NCBI GenBank assembly: GCA_003003925.1
Contig: PVWP01000013.1
Location: 1 to 55,085, forward strand
From: Aphanothece cf. minutissima CCALA 015
Lineage (GTDB): Bacteria; Cyanobacteriota; Cyanobacteriia; PCC-6307; Cyanobiaceae
Length of the DNA: 55,085 bases
Direction: 5' to 3'
Part shown: positions 17,227 through 28,170 of the stretch, piece by piece
Layout of the letters: each line of letters starts with the position of its first letter
Position numbering within the stretch: the stretch's first letter is position 1
Notes under the pieces: model-generated
The model's input: the letters and a program-made list of their open reading frames with translations, nothing else
Told to the model about the DNA's origin: nothing
The model's database searches: none
Translations under genes and position numbers: made by a program

Positions 17227-19367
17227 CTGCCGCCCAGGGCCAGGTGATCGGCGGCCGCTACCGGCTCGAGCGCTGTCTCGGGGCGGAGACGGGCGGGCCC
17301 CAGGGGGAGCTGTGGCTGGCGAGTGACCAGCTGGCCGCCGATGCACCCGTGGCCCTGCGCCGCATCGGGCCGGAGCAGGACCAGGTCCGGGCGCGGGAGC
17401 TGTGGTCGCGGCTGCAGGGGGTGCTCCACCCCCAGGTGCCCCGCATCGGCGCCGTGATCGAGGCCGACGACCAGCTCTGGCTGGTGCGGGAGTGGCAGGC
17501 GGGCCGCACCTACCAGCAGCTGCTGGAGCTGCGCGCCGAGCGCCAGCTGGTGTTCGGCGCGGGGGAGGTGTTGCTGCTGCTGCGCCAGCTGCTGCCGGTG
17601 CTCGCCGCCCTGCACAGCCAGGACCTGCTGCACGGGGACCTCAGCCCCGCCAACCTGCTGCGCCGTGACAGCGACGGCCTGCCGGTGCCGCTGGATTTCG
17701 GCCTGGTGCGGGGCAGCGCCGGCGGTCCCGCCGGGGAACGGCTGCTGGGGGCCACCCCGGGCTACGCGCCGCCGGAGCTGGCCCGGGGCGAGCCCGCCCA
17801 GCCCTGGATGGATCTGCACGCCCTGGGGGTGGTGTCCCTGGTGCTGCTGAGCGGCGACGGGCCGGAGCGCCTGCTCGATCCGGCCACGATGCAGTGGCGC
17901 TGGCCGGCGGCCCTGGAAAACGAGCCGGAGCTGCTGCGCCAGCTGCAGCGGCTGCTGAGCCGCCACCCCGAGGAGCGCTTCGCCTCCGCCGGCCAGGCCC
18001 TGGTGGCGTTCCAGTCCCTGGTGATGCCCGACAGCATGGGGCCGGTGCCGCGGGCCGACCGCACGGTGGTGCTGGTGCCCGAGGCTGCCCCGGCCGCCCC
18101 GCCGCCGCAGCCACCGGCCCCTGCCGCTGCCGAGGCGGCGATCGCCGCCTCGGCAGCGGCGGATGGGGCGGCGGACGTCGCGGCAGCGCCCCTCCGGCCT
18201 GCCGTGGAGCGGGCGGAGCCCCAGCTGCCGCCGCGCACGGCCGCCACCCCGCCCCCGCCGCCGGCCCCCGTTCCCGTCACCGACAGCGTCCGGCGCCGCC
18301 ATGAGGAGCGGGAGGAGGAGGCCGAGGGGGGCTTCTGGCCGGTGCTGATCGCCCTGGTGCTCTCGGCGGTCGTCGGCACGGCGGTGGGCTGGTGGTGGCT
18401 GAGCCGCGGCAAGCTGGCCGCCCCGGCCCCCGGCGGGCAGAGCGAGCTCCCCAGCAGCCTGCCCCCGTCGGAGGTGGACCAGCGCCAGCAGCTGCTCAAC
18501 CGCCTGCGGGCGATGCAGGTGGACCGGGCCTGGTTCCTGAGCCTGGTGGATGCGGCGCTGCTGGCCCAGTACCCCGAACGCAACGGCCGGCTGCCCTCCG
18601 ACTCCCTGGAGGACGCACCGCTGCGGCGGGTGTGGAACGAACTGGCCGAGGAATGGCTGGCCCGGGTGGAGCAGCTGCCCCTGCCCCTGCGGCGTCGGCT
18701 GGGCAGCTTCAGCGCCAGCGACTGGGAGCAGCGGCAGGGCTCCTTCGTGCGCCAGGGGCTGAGCCCGGCGGTGCTGCGGGAGCTGGTGTCGGCCAGCGTC
18801 CAGAACCTGCTGCCGAGCCGGGCTTCCCAGGCGATGCCGCCGGAACCCTTCCGCCAGATCTGGTACGCCGCCGCCGAACTGACGCTGGAGAACCTCAGGA
18901 TCGAGCCGATCGAGGCCCCCTCCGGCACCGCCCAGGTGCTGTCGGCGGAGGTACCGGCCAGTGGGGCGCGCCTGTTCCCGATCCGCCTGCCCGCCGGCCA
19001 CGGCCTTGCCCTCGGCGTCAGCGGCTCGCCGCTGCTGCAGATGAGCATTTACTCGGCCGGGGGAACGCAGCTGGAGCCGAGGGGGCCGCTGCGGGTGGTC
19101 ACCCTCGATGGCCAGAAGAGCTCGCCGGTGCAGCTGCTGCTCACCAACGACGGCGTCGCCCCGGCCCTGATCCGCCTGTCGCTGCGGGCCGATCCGCCGG
19201 CCCCCACGCCGCCGCCGGCGCCGGAGGCGCCACCGGCCCCCGAGGAGCCCCAGGACAGCGCGCCCGCCCCGGCCCCGGCCACCCCCGGGGCCACGCCGGC
19301 CCCCGCGGCCCCGGCGTCCCCGGCCCCCGCCAGTCCACCGGCGCCGCCCGCACCGCCCAGCAACTGA
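17223..19367 (+). CDS. Membrane-anchored Ser/Thr-kinase-like protein lacking the canonical ATP lysine
   Basis: A 714-residue protein. Residues about 10-270 look like a Hanks-type kinase: Gly-rich loop CLGAETGGPQGELWLAS, catalytic loop HGDLSPANLL (Asp139, Asn144), DFG at 158-160 and the APE-like TPGYAPPELARG. The VAxK lysine position reads VALRR (Arg46), and the catalytic-loop Lys is Ser, so activity is doubtful. A Pro/Ala-rich linker leads to one transmembrane helix (about 371-393), an extracytoplasmic domain with no recognised family, and a Pro/Ala tail. It is translationally coupled to the cysteine synthase. It may be a pseudokinase sensor. Confidence 0.78.
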   Translation: MTAAQGQVIGGRYRLERCLGAETGGPQGELWLASDQLAADAPVALRRIGPEQDQVRARELWSRLQGVLHPQVPRIGAVIEADDQLWLVREWQAGRTYQQLLELRAERQLVFGAGEVLLLLRQLLPVLAALHSQDLLHGDLSPANLLRRDSDGLPVPLDFGLVRGSAGGPAGERLLGATPGYAPPELARGEPAQPWMDLHALGVVSLVLLSGDGPERLLDPATMQWRWPAALENEPELLRQLQRLLSRHPEERFASAGQALVAFQSLVMPDSMGPVPRADRTVVLVPEAAPAAPPPQPPAPAAAEAAIAASAAADGAADVAAAPLRPAVERAEPQLPPRTAATPPPPPAPVPVTDSVRRRHEEREEEAEGGFWPVLIALVLSAVVGTAVGWWWLSRGKLAAPAPGGQSELPSSLPPSEVDQRQQLLNRLRAMQVDRAWFLSLVDAALLAQYPERNGRLPSDSLEDAPLRRVWNELAEEWLARVEQLPLPLRRRLGSFSASDWEQRQGSFVRQGLSPAVLRELVSASVQNLLPSRASQAMPPEPFRQIWYAAAELTLENLRIEPIEAPSGTAQVLSAEVPASGARLFPIRLPAGHGLALGVSGSPLLQMSIYSAGGTQLEPRGPLRVVTLDGQKSSPVQLLLTNDGVAPALIRLSLRADPPAPTPPPAPEAPPAPEEPQDSAPAPAPATPGATPAPAAPASPAPASPPAPPAPPSN

Positions 19368-19380
19368 AGCCGGGCTTCAG
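19364..19380. terminator. Short palindrome spanning two convergent stop codons
   Basis: A 7-bp stem (19364-19370 with 19374-19380, 3-base loop) covers the stop codons of both the kinase-like gene and smpB. No T-run follows on either strand, so a bidirectional terminator role is only suggested by position. Confidence 0.35.
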
Positions 19381-19877
19381 AGCCGGGCGACGGCGGCCCG
19401 GGTCTCCTTGGCGATCTGCTTGTTCTTCTCGTCCGCGCGCTTGTCGTGCAGCTTGCGGCCCTTGCCCAGGCCGATGGTGATCTTGATCCAGGAGCCCTTG
19501 AGGTGGAGGTTGAGGGGGATCAGGGTGAGGCCCTTCTGGTCGAGGGCGACGCGCAGCTTGTCGATCTCGCGGCGGTGGGCCAGCAGTTTGCGCACCCGCA
19601 GCGGCTCGTGGTTGAAGAACCTGCCGGCGTGGCTGTGGGGGGAGATGTGGACGTTGTGGAGCTGCATCTCGCCGTTGCGGATCAGGCAGAAGCCGTCGCG
19701 CAGGTTCACCTGACCGGCCCGGATCGATTTCACCTCGGTGCCGAGCAGCTCGATGCCGGTCTCGAGGGTTTCGAGAATCTCGTACTGGTGGCGGGCCAGG
19801 CGGTTGTCCGCCAGCAGCCGGTTGGCCGGATCGGCGCCCTTGGCGCCACCGCCCTTCCTGCCGGGCCCCTTCGCCAT
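19377..19877 (-). CDS. smpB: SsrA-binding protein SmpB
   Basis: Delivers tmRNA to stalled ribosomes in trans-translation. The 166-residue protein contains [59 protein letters not shown] and a basic C-terminus ([18 protein letters not shown]), all standard SmpB segments. I take ATG 19877 ([10 protein letters not shown]) rather than 19895 because the family normally opens with a short basic leader. It is divergent from ruvB, 62 bases away. The tmRNA gene itself is not in the window. Confidence 0.95.
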   Translation of the reverse strand: MAKGPGRKGGGAKGADPANRLLADNRLARHQYEILETLETGIELLGTEVKSIRAGQVNLRDGFCLIRNGEMQLHNVHISPHSHAGRFFNHEPLRVRKLLAHRREIDKLRVALDQKGLTLIPLNLHLKGSWIKITIGLGKGRKLHDKRADEKNKQIAKETRAAVARL

Positions 19878-19939
19878 CGCCGCGTTCCTGATCACCTGGG
19901 TGCTCCCCGACCCTAGGCAGCAGCCGGTACCCTCCAGCT

Positions 19940-21009
<1,070 letters not shown>

Positions 21010-21013
<4 letters not shown>

Positions 21014-21831
21014 GACGGCGCGCAGTGGCGGTGCTGCCCCTGCTGGTGCTGCTGGTGGGGCTGCTGGCCTGGCCGCCGGCCCTGCGGGCCGATGGCGGCG
21101 CAGGGGCGGGAGCAGCGGTGGGGGCGACGTCGCTGCCGGCCCTGTTCGAGCAGGCCCTGGCCGCCAGCCGCGAGGGTCATTTCGGCGAGGCCCTGCCGCT
21201 GTGGGACCGGGTGGTGGATCTGGCGCCCGAGGACGCTTCGGCCTGGAGCAACCGCGGCAACGTGCAGCTGGCCCTGGGGGATGCCAGGGCGGCGATCGCC
21301 GACCAGGACCGGGCCATCGCCCTGGAGCCCGCCAGCGCCGACCCCCACCTCAACCGGGGCACCGCCGAGGAGGCCCTGGGCCTTTGGCCGGAGGCCGCCG
21401 CCGACTACGCCTGGATCCTGGAACGGAATCCGGAGGATGCCTCCGCCCTCTACAACCTGGGCAACGTGGAGGGCTCCCGGGGCGACTGGCCGGCGGCCCG
21501 CGCCTGTTTCGAGGCGGCCGCCGCCGCCCGGCCGGGCTTCGCCATGGCCCGCTCCAGCGCCGCCCTGGCCGCCTTCCAGCTGGGGGACACCACGGTGGCG
21601 GAGAAGCAGCTGCGCGACCTGATCCGCCGCTATCCCCTGTTCGCCGATGCCCGCGCCGGCCTGACGGCGCTGCTGTGGCGGCGGGGGGCCCGGGGCGAGG
21701 CCGAGAGCCACTGGGCCGCGGCCTCCGGGCTCGATCCCCGCTACCGGCAGGAAGAATGGCTGTTGCAGATACGGCGCTGGCCGCCCGTGCCCGTGCAGGC
21801 TCTGGCCCAGTTCCTGGCCCTGGCCTCCTGA
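21010..21831 (+). CDS. Exported tetratricopeptide-repeat protein
   Basis: A 273-residue protein with a clear signal peptide ([20 protein letters not shown], then [10 protein letters not shown]) and about four TPR units between residues 40 and 210, for example [20 protein letters not shown] and [20 protein letters not shown]. It probably acts as a protein-interaction scaffold in the periplasm or thylakoid lumen. It is translationally coupled to ruvB, but that reflects gene packing rather than a shared job as far as I can see. The partner is unknown. Confidence 0.85.
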
Positions 21832-21865
21832 ACCGGCTTCGACCCCTCGGCCTCCCCCTCCGCCC

Positions 21866-23107
21866 ATGACCCCGCTGTCCGTCTCCCCCATCGCCGCCCG
21901 TGGTGGCCCTGCCGAGGGGGGGGATGGGGCCTGGGACGCCCTGGGGCTGGAGGACACCCTGCGGTCGCTGCTGCCGGAGCTGATCCAGATCCGCCGCCAC
22001 ATCCACCGCCACCCCGAGCTGAGCGGCCACGAACAGCAGACCGCCGCCCTGGTGGCCGGGGAGCTGCGGCGCTGGGGCTGGGAGGTGCGGGAAGGGGTGG
22101 GCCGCACCGGGGTGGTGGCTGAGCTGGGGCCAGTGGGGGCGCCGCTGGTGGCCCTGCGGGCCGACATGGATGCCCTGCCGATCGAGGAGCGCACCGAGCT
22201 GCCCTATGCCTCCAGCCGCCAGGGCCTGATGCATGCCTGCGGCCACGACATCCACACCACCGTGGGCCTGGGGGTGGCGCGGCTGCTGGCCGGGATGGCG
22301 GATCGGCTCACGGCCCGGGTGCGGCTGCTGTTCCAGCCGGCGGAGGAGACGGCCGAGGGGGCGGCCTGGATGCGGGCCGACGGGGCGATGGAGGGGGTGC
22401 AGGCCCTGTTCGGGGTGCACGTGTTTCCGAGCCTGGAGGTGGGCACGGTGGGGGTGCGCAGCGGCAGCCTCACGGCCGCGGCGGGGGAGCTGGAGGTGGA
22501 GGTGCTGGGGGAAGGGGGCCACGGCGCCCGCCCGCACCAGAGCACCGACGCGATCTGGATCGCCGCCCGGGTGGTGAGCGGGCTGCAGGAGGCAATCAGC
22601 CGGCGGCTCGACCCGCTCCATCCGGTGGTGGTCAGCTTCGGGCTGATCGAGGGGGGCAAGGCCTTCAACGTGATCGCCGACCACGTGCGGCTGCTGGGCA
22701 CCGTGCGCTGCCTGGACCTGGAGGTGCACGCCCAGCTGCCGGGCTGGATCGAGGACACGGTCCATGCGCTCTGCAAGGGCCATGGCGGCGAGGCACGGGT
22801 GCATTACCGCTGCATCTCGCCGCCGGTGCACAACGACCCGGAGCTCACACAGCTGGTGGCCGATGCGGCCGTGGCGCTGCTGGGCCGCACCCGGGTGCAG
22901 TGGCTGGAGCAGCCCTCGCTGGGGGCCGAGGACTTCGCCCAGCTGCTGGAGGGCACCCGCGGCACCATGTTCCGCCTGGGGGTGGCCGGGCCGGGCGGCT
23001 GCACGCCCCTGCACAGCAACAGCTTCGATCCGGATGAGGGCTGCCTGGAGGTGGGCATCAAGGTGCTCACCCTCAGCCTGCTGCGCTGGATGGAGCAGCC
23101 GGTTTGA
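21866..23107 (+). CDS. M20-family amidohydrolase (N-acyl-amino-acid hydrolase type)
   Basis: A 413-residue zinc/manganese hydrolase of the peptidase M20D group. Metal-site motifs are visible: RRHIHRHPELSGHEQQTAAL, ALRADMDALPIEE, the Cys-Gly-His in GLMHACGHDIHTTVGLG, FQPAEETAEGA, and the C-terminal LGAEDFAQLLEGTRGTMFRLG. Members remove the acyl group from N-acyl amino acids or auxin-type conjugates; the substrate here cannot be told. It follows the TPR gene by 34 bases and overlaps the next small gene by 4. Confidence 0.9.
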   Translation: MTPLSVSPIAARGGPAEGGDGAWDALGLEDTLRSLLPELIQIRRHIHRHPELSGHEQQTAALVAGELRRWGWEVREGVGRTGVVAELGPVGAPLVALRADMDALPIEERTELPYASSRQGLMHACGHDIHTTVGLGVARLLAGMADRLTARVRLLFQPAEETAEGAAWMRADGAMEGVQALFGVHVFPSLEVGTVGVRSGSLTAAAGELEVEVLGEGGHGARPHQSTDAIWIAARVVSGLQEAISRRLDPLHPVVVSFGLIEGGKAFNVIADHVRLLGTVRCLDLEVHAQLPGWIEDTVHALCKGHGGEARVHYRCISPPVHNDPELTQLVADAAVALLGRTRVQWLEQPSLGAEDFAQLLEGTRGTMFRLGVAGPGGCTPLHSNSFDPDEGCLEVGIKVLTLSLLRWMEQPV

Positions 23108-23367
23108 GCGGCCGTCGGCCCTCCCGCTTCCGGGCGGCGCTGCTGGCGCTCTCCTCGCCGCTGCTGATCCTGCTGGCCCTGCTGGTGCTGCTCACCCGCC
23201 AGGGGACCGACCGGCTGCCGGCGGTGCCCGCCCTGGTGATCGGCGCCGGCCTGCTCACCACCAGCTGGATCCGGCGGCGGCGGCGCCGGGCCGAGCTGCT
23301 GCGGGCCCTGCGCCAGGGGCCCCCAGCCTGCGGCGCGCTGCGCCAAGGTGAAGGATCCCCGCCCTGA
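23104..23367 (+). CDS. Small two-helix membrane protein, unknown function
   Basis: An 87-residue protein with two hydrophobic helices (ALLALSSPLLILLALLVLLT and LPAVPALVIGAGLLTTSWI) followed by an extremely basic RRRRRR stretch. The start is TTG 23104, which overlaps the upstream TGA (TTGA); no in-frame ATG is available. Small membrane proteins of this plan occur in picocyanobacteria; I recognise no family. It lies 5 bases before the HEAT-repeat gene. Confidence 0.6.
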   Translation: MSGRRPSRFRAALLALSSPLLILLALLVLLTRQGTDRLPAVPALVIGAGLLTTSWIRRRRRRAELLRALRQGPPACGALRQGEGSPP

Positions 23368-23372
23368 TCCCC

Positions 23373-23972
23373 GTGAGTGACTCCACCCCCGATCTGGAAG
23401 CGGCGCGGCAGGCGATCGCCTCGGGCGATCCGAGCCGGGCCATGCCCGCCCTGGCGGGGCTGCGGGGGGTGGAGCCGGAGGCGGCGATCCCGCTGCTGCT
23501 GCTGGGGCTGGAGCAGACCACCTTCGTGATCCGCTCACTGGCCTGCGCCGGGCTGGGGGTGAAACGCAGCGAGGCGGGCTGGGCGGCCCTGGCGATGGCG
23601 GTGCGCCAGGACGAGGACGCCAACGTGCGCGCCGAGGCCGCCAACGCCCTGGCCAGCTACGGGGTGGAGCGGGCCTGGCCCCTGCTGCGGGATGCGTTCG
23701 TGGCCGACGACCAGTGGCTGGTGCGCTGCAGCATCCTCTCGGCCCTGGCCGAGCAGGAGGCCATGCCTCCGGCCTGGCTGCTGGAGCTGGCCCGGGAGGC
23801 GGTGGCCGATGGCGATGGCACGGTGCGGGCCGGCGGGGCCGAGATCCTCGGGCGCCTGGTGCGCGAGGGCCGGGGTCCGGAGGCGGCCCAGGCCCGCGAG
23901 GCCCTGGCGGCGCTGCAGGGCGACGGCGACCACCGGGTGACGGCCGTGGCTCTGGACGGCCTGCAGGGCTGA
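23373..23972 (+). CDS. HEAT-repeat protein
   Basis: A 199-residue all-helical repeat protein beginning at GTG 23373 (MSDSTPDLEAARQ). HEAT-like units recur about every 31 residues: FVIRSLACAGLGVKRSEAGW, NVRAEAANALASYGVERAWP, LVRCSILSALAEQEAMPPAW, and VRAGGAEILGRLVREG. In cyanobacteria such proteins include phycobilin lyase subunits and PBS-lyase HEAT relatives, but no lyase-specific feature or phycobilisome neighbour is present, so I leave the role open as a binding scaffold. Confidence 0.8.
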   Translation: MSDSTPDLEAARQAIASGDPSRAMPALAGLRGVEPEAAIPLLLLGLEQTTFVIRSLACAGLGVKRSEAGWAALAMAVRQDEDANVRAEAANALASYGVERAWPLLRDAFVADDQWLVRCSILSALAEQEAMPPAWLLELAREAVADGDGTVRAGGAEILGRLVREGRGPEAAQAREALAALQGDGDHRVTAVALDGLQG

Positions 23973-24030
23973 TCCCTGCCCCGGGCCGGGGGCTCGCGGG
24001 GCCTGGTGATGGGGTGGCGCGCTGTCGGGC

Positions 24031-24055
24031 GGATCTGTACAGCCAGTACAGATCC
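24031..24055. repeat. Perfect 10-bp inverted repeat upstream of thiC leader
   Basis: Arms at 24031-24040 and 24046-24055 are perfectly complementary with a 5-base spacer; the inner bases read TGTAC-AGCCA-GTACA. It lies 59 bases after the HEAT gene stop and about 55 bases before the TPP aptamer. No T-run follows, so it could be an operator, a non-canonical terminator or the stem of an unknown leader. Confidence 0.5.
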
Positions 24056-24107
24056 CGGAATCCTTGTGGCCTACCCCTTGACCTTCTTCAGCCTTGCTAG
24101 CTTTCCA

Positions 24108-25704
<1,597 letters not shown>

Positions 25705-25705
25705 G

Positions 25706-26182
25706 TTGGGGGAGGCACAGCCAACGGCCCAGGAGGTGATCACCCTCCTGGGCCTGGAGCCCCACCGCACCTGCGGCCTGGTGGCCCAGAGCTACACGGC
25801 CGGAGCAATCCCTGGCGGTGCCCTCTACTTCCTGGCCAGCCCGGAGCGGGACATCCAGCTGCATCGCATCGCCCAGGATCAGGTGTATCACCACTACCTG
25901 GGGGATCCACTGGAGGTGCTGCTGGTGGCTGCCGATGGCGTGGCTTCACGGCATCGGGTGGGGAGTGACCTGGCGGCGGGGGAGCGGCCCCAGCTGGCGA
26001 TTGCCGGTGGCACGTTTCATGCCGGACGGGTGGCTCCGGGTGGCGCCTTCGGTTACGCGCTGCTGGGCACCAGTGTGTGGGGGCGGGTGGATCCGGAGCG
26101 GGTGGAGCGGATGGAGTTGGGGGCGCTGGGTGAGGTGTTTCCGGCGGCGCTGCCAGTGATCAAGGCGTTTGACTCCTACTGA
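25706..26182 (+). CDS. DUF985 cupin protein
   Basis: A 158-residue single-domain cupin: AQEVITLLGLEPH, IPGGALYFLASPE, DQVYHHYLGDPLEVLLV, AIAGGTFHAGRV and GYALLGTSVWG are typical of the DUF985 (YML079-like) family. Their ligand is unknown, perhaps a sugar or small metabolite. The start appears to be TTG 25706, just after the thiC stop; no ATG exists near the N-terminus. It may share the thiC transcript and its riboswitch control. Confidence 0.82.
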   Translation: MGEAQPTAQEVITLLGLEPHRTCGLVAQSYTAGAIPGGALYFLASPERDIQLHRIAQDQVYHHYLGDPLEVLLVAADGVASRHRVGSDLAAGERPQLAIAGGTFHAGRVAPGGAFGYALLGTSVWGRVDPERVERMELGALGEVFPAALPVIKAFDSY

Positions 26183-26262
26183 CCGGGAGGGTCTGGTCGG
26201 CTTGTGAGCCAGGGCGGAGGGCAGAGGCAAAGCCGCTAGAGTGAATTGAGGAGGTGTCTTCA

Positions 26263-26478
26263 ATGTCTAGACAATTTGATGTCGTCGTCGAAAGGGATTC
26301 AGAAGGTTTCTTTGTGGCGACCGTCCCGGCACTTCCTGGTTGTCATACGCAGGCCCAATCCTTGGATCAATTAATGGAGCGAGTCAAGGAGGCCATTGAG
26401 CTCTGCCTTGAAGTCGCCGGTACCGCCCCTGAGTCGCTTGACTTCGTAGGAGTGCAGCGCGTTACCGTTGAGGTGTGA
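26263..26478 (+). CDS. hicB: HicB-family antitoxin
   Basis: A 71-residue protein with the partial RNase H-like HicB fold: QFDVVVERDSEGFFVATVPA, then LPGCHTQAQSLDQLMERVKE and AIELCLE. A strong GGAGG precedes ATG 26263 (an in-frame GTG at 26254 falls inside that site). It has no separate DNA-binding tail, so autoregulation may need the complex. It overlaps hicA by 4 bases (GTGA). Base composition is visibly more AT-rich than the thiC side, suggesting acquisition. Confidence 0.9.
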   Translation: MSRQFDVVVERDSEGFFVATVPALPGCHTQAQSLDQLMERVKEAIELCLEVAGTAPESLDFVGVQRVTVEV

Positions 26479-26699
26479 CGAGATATTCTGCGGTTTCAGG
26501 AAAGGCTCTCATCGCAGCGTTGAACGACATTGGCTTTGAAGAAATCAGGGTGAAAGGTAGTCACCATTTCCTGAAGCACCCAGACGGTAGAGCGACGGTT
26601 GTGCCCGCTCATTCCAATGAAACGTTGGGGCCTGGCCTTCTGGCAAGCATTCTTCGTGATGTCAAGGTCACAAGAGCCAGACTGCAAGAGCTTCTGTAA
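26475..26699 (+). CDS. hicA: HicA-family mRNA interferase toxin
   Basis: A 74-residue double-stranded-RNA-binding-fold toxin that cleaves mRNA independently of translation. The hallmark KGSHHFLKHPDGR with the active-site His, and VPAHSNETLGPGLLASILRD, are all present, so it looks intact. It starts at GTG 26475, overlapping the hicB stop. The order is hicB-hicA, antitoxin first. Low-GC composition matches hicB. Confidence 0.92.
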   Translation: MTRYSAVSGKALIAALNDIGFEEIRVKGSHHFLKHPDGRATVVPAHSNETLGPGLLASILRDVKVTRARLQELL

Positions 26700-26772
26700 C
26701 CCGTCCACGGCCGGGAGTTGCCTCCCGCCACCGATGTGTTTATGGTCCAAGCTTCTTCGGTGACCGCATCGA

Positions 26773-27030
26773 TTGGGCTTTCCTTTCCCCAATCGCGTCA
26801 CGTCCTATCTGTACGGGGGGCTGTTCCTCGGCCTGCTGCTGGTGATGGCGGCGGCCCTGGCGGTCACCACCATCGGCTTCCGGCTGGCCCCGCGGCTGCG
26901 GGAGACCACGCTTCAGGGGCTGCACTTCTCCCACGAGGTGAGGCCGGTGCTGATCGGCCTGGCCGGGATGTTCGTGGGCGCCTACCTGCAGGGCGTGCTG
27001 GCGGAAGGCCGCCCCAAGCTGAAGGGCTGA
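26773..27030 (+). CDS. Putative small membrane protein, unknown function
   Basis: An 85-residue frame beginning at TTG 26773 with no obvious ribosome-binding site. It has two hydrophobic segments (LYGGLFLGLLLVMAAALAVT and VRPVLIGLAGMFVGAYLQG) separated by a basic loop (FRLAPRLRETTLQGLHFSHE). Codon use is host-like, unlike hicBA just upstream. It lies 13 bases before the persulfide dioxygenase gene, so the two may be cotranscribed. The start is uncertain. Confidence 0.55.
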   Translation: MGFPFPNRVTSYLYGGLFLGLLLVMAAALAVTTIGFRLAPRLRETTLQGLHFSHEVRPVLIGLAGMFVGAYLQGVLAEGRPKLKG

Positions 27031-27043
27031 CGCCCCAGACGCG

Positions 27044-28159
27044 ATGGCTTCCAACGCTCCCTTCGCCCTGGTGGCCGCCGCCGGCGGTGCGCCGCTGCTG
27101 CTGCGGCAGCTGTTCGACGCCGAGACCAGCACCTTCACCTACCTGCTGGCGGATGTGGCCTCCCGGCAGGGGGTGCTGATCGATTCGGTGTACGAGCAGC
27201 ACCCCCGTGATCTCTCCTTGATCCGCGAGCTGGGCATCCAGCTGGTCGCCAGCCTCGACACCCATGTCCATGCCGACCACGTGACCGGCAGCTGGCGACT
27301 GCATCGGGCCACCGGCTGCGCCATCGCCCTGGCCGTCGTCGCCGGGGCCGAGAACGTGACCCTGCCCCTGCGCCATGGGGATCGGGTGAGCTTCGGCGGC
27401 CGCCATCTGGAGGTGCGCGCCACCCCCGGCCACACCGATGGCTGCCTCAGCGCCGTGCTCGATGACCACAGCGTGGCCTTCACCGGCGATGCGTTGCTGG
27501 TGCGGGGCTGCGGCCGCTGCGACTTTCAGCAGGGGGATGCCTCCACCCTGTACCACTCGATCACCGAGCAGCTCCTCTCCCTGCCCGACCACTGCCTGCT
27601 CTACCCGGCCCATGACTACAGCGGCCGGGCGGTGAGTTCGGTGCCCGAAGAGAAGGCCTACAACGCCCGGCTCGGGGGCGAGGCCGACGAGCGCGACTTC
27701 GTGGGCTACATGGAGAACCTGCACCTCCCCCACCCCAACCGGATCTCCGTGGCCGTGCCGGCCAACCTGCGCTCCGGCAGGCCCGCTGACGGTGGCCTGG
27801 AGGAGGCGGACGACTGGGCCCCGATCGAGCGCAGCTATGCCGGCCTGCCGGAACTGACGGCCGACTGGGTGGTCGACCACCGCGAGGATCTGACACTGGT
27901 GGACGTGCGCTCCGAAGCGGAGGTGCAGGGCCCGGACGGTCGCATCCCGGGCAGCCTGCTGATTCCCCTGCCCGAGTTGCAGAGCCGGGCCGGCGAGATC
28001 CCCACGGATCGCCCCACGGTGATGCTTTGCCACTCCGGCAGCCGCTCGGCTCTGGCTACCCAGCAGCTCCAGAAGAAGGGGCTCACACAGGTGGCCAACC
28101 TGCGCGGCGGCCTGCGGGCCTGGAAGGCGCAGGGGCTGCCGTTGGAGCACCCCTCTTGA
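27044..28159 (+). CDS. Persulfide dioxygenase-rhodanese fusion (ETHE1-like)
   Basis: A 371-residue two-domain sulfur enzyme. Residues 1-245 are an ETHE1-type metallo-beta-lactamase fold: IDSVYEQHPRDLSLIRELGI, THVHADHVTG, GHTDGCLS, FTGDALLVRGCGRCDFQQGD and the HPNRISVAVPANLRSG tail motif. Residues about 260-371 form a rhodanese with the catalytic loop CHSGSRS after TVML. It would oxidise glutathione-type persulfide to sulfite and move sulfane sulfur, detoxifying sulfide. The ATG at 27044 gives a full-length enzyme. Confidence 0.92.
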   Translation: MASNAPFALVAAAGGAPLLLRQLFDAETSTFTYLLADVASRQGVLIDSVYEQHPRDLSLIRELGIQLVASLDTHVHADHVTGSWRLHRATGCAIALAVVAGAENVTLPLRHGDRVSFGGRHLEVRATPGHTDGCLSAVLDDHSVAFTGDALLVRGCGRCDFQQGDASTLYHSITEQLLSLPDHCLLYPAHDYSGRAVSSVPEEKAYNARLGGEADERDFVGYMENLHLPHPNRISVAVPANLRSGRPADGGLEEADDWAPIERSYAGLPELTADWVVDHREDLTLVDVRSEAEVQGPDGRIPGSLLIPLPELQSRAGEIPTDRPTVMLCHSGSRSALATQQLQKKGLTQVANLRGGLRAWKAQGLPLEHPS

Positions 28160-28170
28160 ATTTCACCATT

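Noticed and set aside
24036..24050. Possible cyanobacterial LexA box (GTAC-N-GTAC)
   Set aside because: The half-sites are separated by five bases, while the known cyanobacterial box has four, and no SOS gene follows.
26718..27179. Alternative frame overlapping the small membrane protein and dioxygenase start
   Set aside because: It has no start signal, reads Arg/Pro-rich sequence and conflicts with the intact dioxygenase N-terminus.
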